A stretch of 7,403 nucleotides of DNA from assembly GCA_905235425.1 (NCBI GenBank), contig CAJOKY010000112.1, positions 1 to 7,403 on the forward strand. Reading direction: 5' to 3'. Positions within the stretch are counted from its first letter, which is position 1; the number at the start of each line of letters is the position of its first letter. The notes under the pieces were generated by a model. It ran no database searches and was not told where the DNA came from. It saw only the letters and a program-made list of their open reading frames with translations. This DNA comes from an uncultured Selenomonadaceae bacterium (GTDB lineage: Bacteria; Bacillota; Negativicutes; Selenomonadales; Selenomonadaceae). A program made the translations under genes and the position numbers. Positions 5,967 through 7,403 of the stretch are shown in pieces.

Positions 5967-5981
5967 TGAAAAAAATTTTCA
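5967..5981. promoter_or_regulatory. Small inverted repeat at the predicted transcription start (candidate metal-sensor site)
   Basis: TGAAAA and TTTTCA are separated by three A residues, directly downstream of the -10 box. ArsR/SmtB-type metal repressors often bind TGAA...TTCA repeats in this position. The arms are simple AT-rich sequence, so chance is a real alternative. Confidence 0.25.
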
Positions 5982-6008
5982 ATAACGTATTTTCAAGAGG
6001 TAATTTGT

Positions 6009-6227
6009 ATGAAGAAAACTTTTAAAATTGACGCTGACTGCGCGAATTGCGCTAACTTAATGGAAGAGGCGGCGAACAATACCAAAGGAGTGAAAAATGC
6101 TACAGTAAATTTTATGACGCTTAAAATGATTGTCGAATTTGAAGACGGGCAGGATTATAAAGCCGTCATGAAAAACGTCCGCGAACGTTGCAGAAAAGTT
6201 GATGATGACTGCGAAGTATTTTTGTGA
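6009..6227 (+). CDS. Stand-alone heavy-metal-associated (HMA) domain protein
   Basis: The 72-residue protein is a single HMA (ferredoxin-like beta-alpha-beta-beta-alpha-beta) domain. The metal site is DCANC, with C11 and C14, in the first loop. Helix MEEAANNTKGV and strand ATVNFMTLKMIVEF (31-44) follow, and then a second helix. An Asp before the first Cys is typical of HMA domains on zinc/cadmium/lead ATPases, whereas copper versions usually have GMTC. Two more cysteines (C61, C68) lie near the C-terminus. The ATG at 6009 has the SD AAGAGG 8 bases upstream and a good promoter. The P1B-ATPase gene begins 28 bases downstream and lacks its own HMA domain. This protein therefore probably delivers metal to the pump or senses metal for it (inference). 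Confidence 0.9.
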   Translation: MKKTFKIDADCANCANLMEEAANNTKGVKNATVNFMTLKMIVEFEDGQDYKAVMKNVRERCRKVDDDCEVFL

Positions 6228-6255
6228 CATGAAAAATTTTTAAGGAAGAAACATT

Positions 6256-7403
6256 TTGACACCAAAACAGAAGAAAAATTTAATCCGAATTATCGTTGCC
6301 GCAGTATTAATGGTTGTGTTGGAATTTATCCCGTCAACCGGCGCGGCACGATTTTTTTTATACTTAATTCCATACCTTGTAGTAGGCTACGACATTTTAA
6401 TCAAGGCGGTGAAAGGCATAAAAAATCTTCGCGCACTTGATGAACATTTTTTAATGGCGGTTGCGACACTCGGCGCGATGGGACTTGCCATTTGGAGCGA
6501 CGGCGATTATACAGAAGCGGTTGCCGTCATGCTTTTTTATCAAATCGGCGAATTTTTTCAGAGCTACGCGATAGGTAAAAGTCGGCGTGACATTTCCGCG
6601 CTTATGGATATTCGCCCTGACTTTGCAAATGTCGAAACTGAAAACGGCATTGAACAAATTGATCCTGATGAAGTTGAAGTCGGCACGGAAATTATTGTTA
6701 AGCCGGGTGAAAAAATTCCCATTGACGGCGTGATTGTTTCCGGTAAGTCTACGCTTGATACAGTGGCATTGACGGGAGAAAGTCTGCCGCGTGACATTGC
6801 GGAAGGTGCGGAAGTTGTAAGCGGCTGTATAAATTTAAACGGCGTCTTAAAAATTCGTACCACAAAACCTTTCGACGAGTCGACGGCATCAAAAATTTTA
6901 GACCTCGTAGAAAATGCAAGCTCGCGTAAATCTAAATCAGAAGAATTTATCACAAAGTTTGCGCGAATTTATACGCCGATAGTGGTAGCCTGCGCGGTTG
7001 CGTTGGCTGTCGTACCGTCGATAATCACCGGCGAAATTGCAACGTGGATTTATCGCGCATTGATATTTTTGGTGATAAGTTGTCCCTGCGCGTTGGTTAT
7101 CAGCATACCGTTGACATTTTTTGCAGGTATCGGCGGAGCAAGTCGCGAAGGCATTTTGATAAAAGGTTCAAACTTTTTAGAAACGCTGTCAAAAGTCAAA
7201 ACCGTTGTCATGGATAAGACGGGGACGCTGACTAAAGGCGTGTTCGACGTATCGGCAATTCACGCAAAAAATTTTGACGCCGAAAAATTGATTCACCTTG
7301 CCGCGCATGCTGAAAGATATTCGACACATCCGATTGGAATTTCTCTGCGCTCGGCATATCCAAATGAACATGACAGTTGCGCCGTTGAGATTTTGGAAGA
7401 AAT
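6256..7403 (+). CDS. P1B-type heavy-metal exporting ATPase (Zn/Cd/Pb type), 3' end outside window
   Basis: The first 382 codons of an inner-membrane metal efflux pump are present; the gene runs off the right edge. The start is TTG at 6256-6258 with AAGGAAG 7 bases upstream. Four membrane segments (about residues 9-25, 32-50, 64-80, 86-102) precede the actuator domain, which carries TGES (173-176). The next membrane pair includes the metal-binding CPC (276-278) in SCPCALVISIP. The phosphorylation motif DKTGT follows (320-324, with D320 phosphorylated in the cycle), then the HP motif of the nucleotide-binding domain (H358-P359, in YSTHPIG). CPCALVIS resembles the zinc/cadmium/lead group (CadA, ZntA) more than copper pumps (CPCALGLATP). 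No N-terminal HMA domain is present; the 72-residue gene just upstream supplies one in trans. A missing C-terminus is due only to the window edge. Confidence 0.95.
   Translation, partial: MTPKQKKNLIRIIVAAVLMVVLEFIPSTGAARFFLYLIPYLVVGYDILIKAVKGIKNLRALDEHFLMAVATLGAMGLAIWSDGDYTEAVAVMLFYQIGEFFQSYAIGKSRRDISALMDIRPDFANVETENGIEQIDPDEVEVGTEIIVKPGEKIPIDGVIVSGKSTLDTVALTGESLPRDIAEGAEVVSGCINLNGVLKIRTTKPFDESTASKILDLVENASSRKSKSEEFITKFARIYTPIVVACAVALAVVPSIITGEIATWIYRALIFLVISCPCALVISIPLTFFAGIGGASREGILIKGSNFLETLSKVKTVVMDKTGTLTKGVFDVSAIHAKNFDAEKLIHLAAHAERYSTHPIGISLRSAYPNEHDSCAVEILEE

Noticed and set aside
6564..6953. Minus-strand open frame of 129 codons
   Set aside because: It is a shadow of the P-type ATPase gene, which has the diagnostic TGES, CPC and DKTGT motifs on the plus strand.

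Overview
The window is AT-rich bacterial DNA (roughly 40% G+C by eye). The core gene order yaaR-holB-ricT matches the Bacillota arrangement known from Bacillus subtilis (tmk-yaaQ-yaaR-holB-yaaT). Frequent TTG starts behind good Shine-Dalgarno (SD) sequences, and the overall protein style, suggest an anaerobic Bacillota, perhaps Negativicutes. The class is inference; the phylum is better supported.

Layout. Bases 1-5784 hold genes on the minus strand. In transcription order these are yaaR (5784-5323), holB for the DNA polymerase III delta' subunit (5114-4110), ricT with a PSP1 domain (4091-2982) and a short Hsp70-type chaperone (2946-1468). A weak terminator-like hairpin follows. A second minus-strand unit then starts from a near-consensus promoter (1329-1301) that overlaps a 16-bp palindrome. 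It carries an unrecognised 362-residue protein (1245-157) and, 9 bases later, a gene cut by the left edge (147-1) that looks like a sugar-transfer or DUF6734-type protein. On the plus strand, diverging from yaaR, are a 72-residue heavy-metal-associated (HMA) domain protein (6009-6227) and a P1B-type metal-exporting ATPase (from 6256) cut by the right edge.

The most unusual content is non-coding. Two intergenic regions are built from degenerate 7-base repeats whose sequence flips from TAG/GGG-type to CTA/CCC-type part way through. The yaaR-holB spacer consists entirely of such heptads. It has been tandemly duplicated together with the last bases of yaaR and the first bases of holB, and the two copies differ by exactly three heptads. 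The yaaR/HMA spacer holds a related array, with six GGG runs at strict 7-base spacing, lying between the two divergent -35 boxes.

Functionally, yaaR-holB-ricT is a conserved housekeeping cluster (replication clamp loading and RNA maturation). The plus-strand pair is a zinc/cadmium/lead-type efflux unit in which the metal-binding HMA domain is encoded as a separate small protein. The role of the short Hsp70 and the 362-residue protein is unknown.
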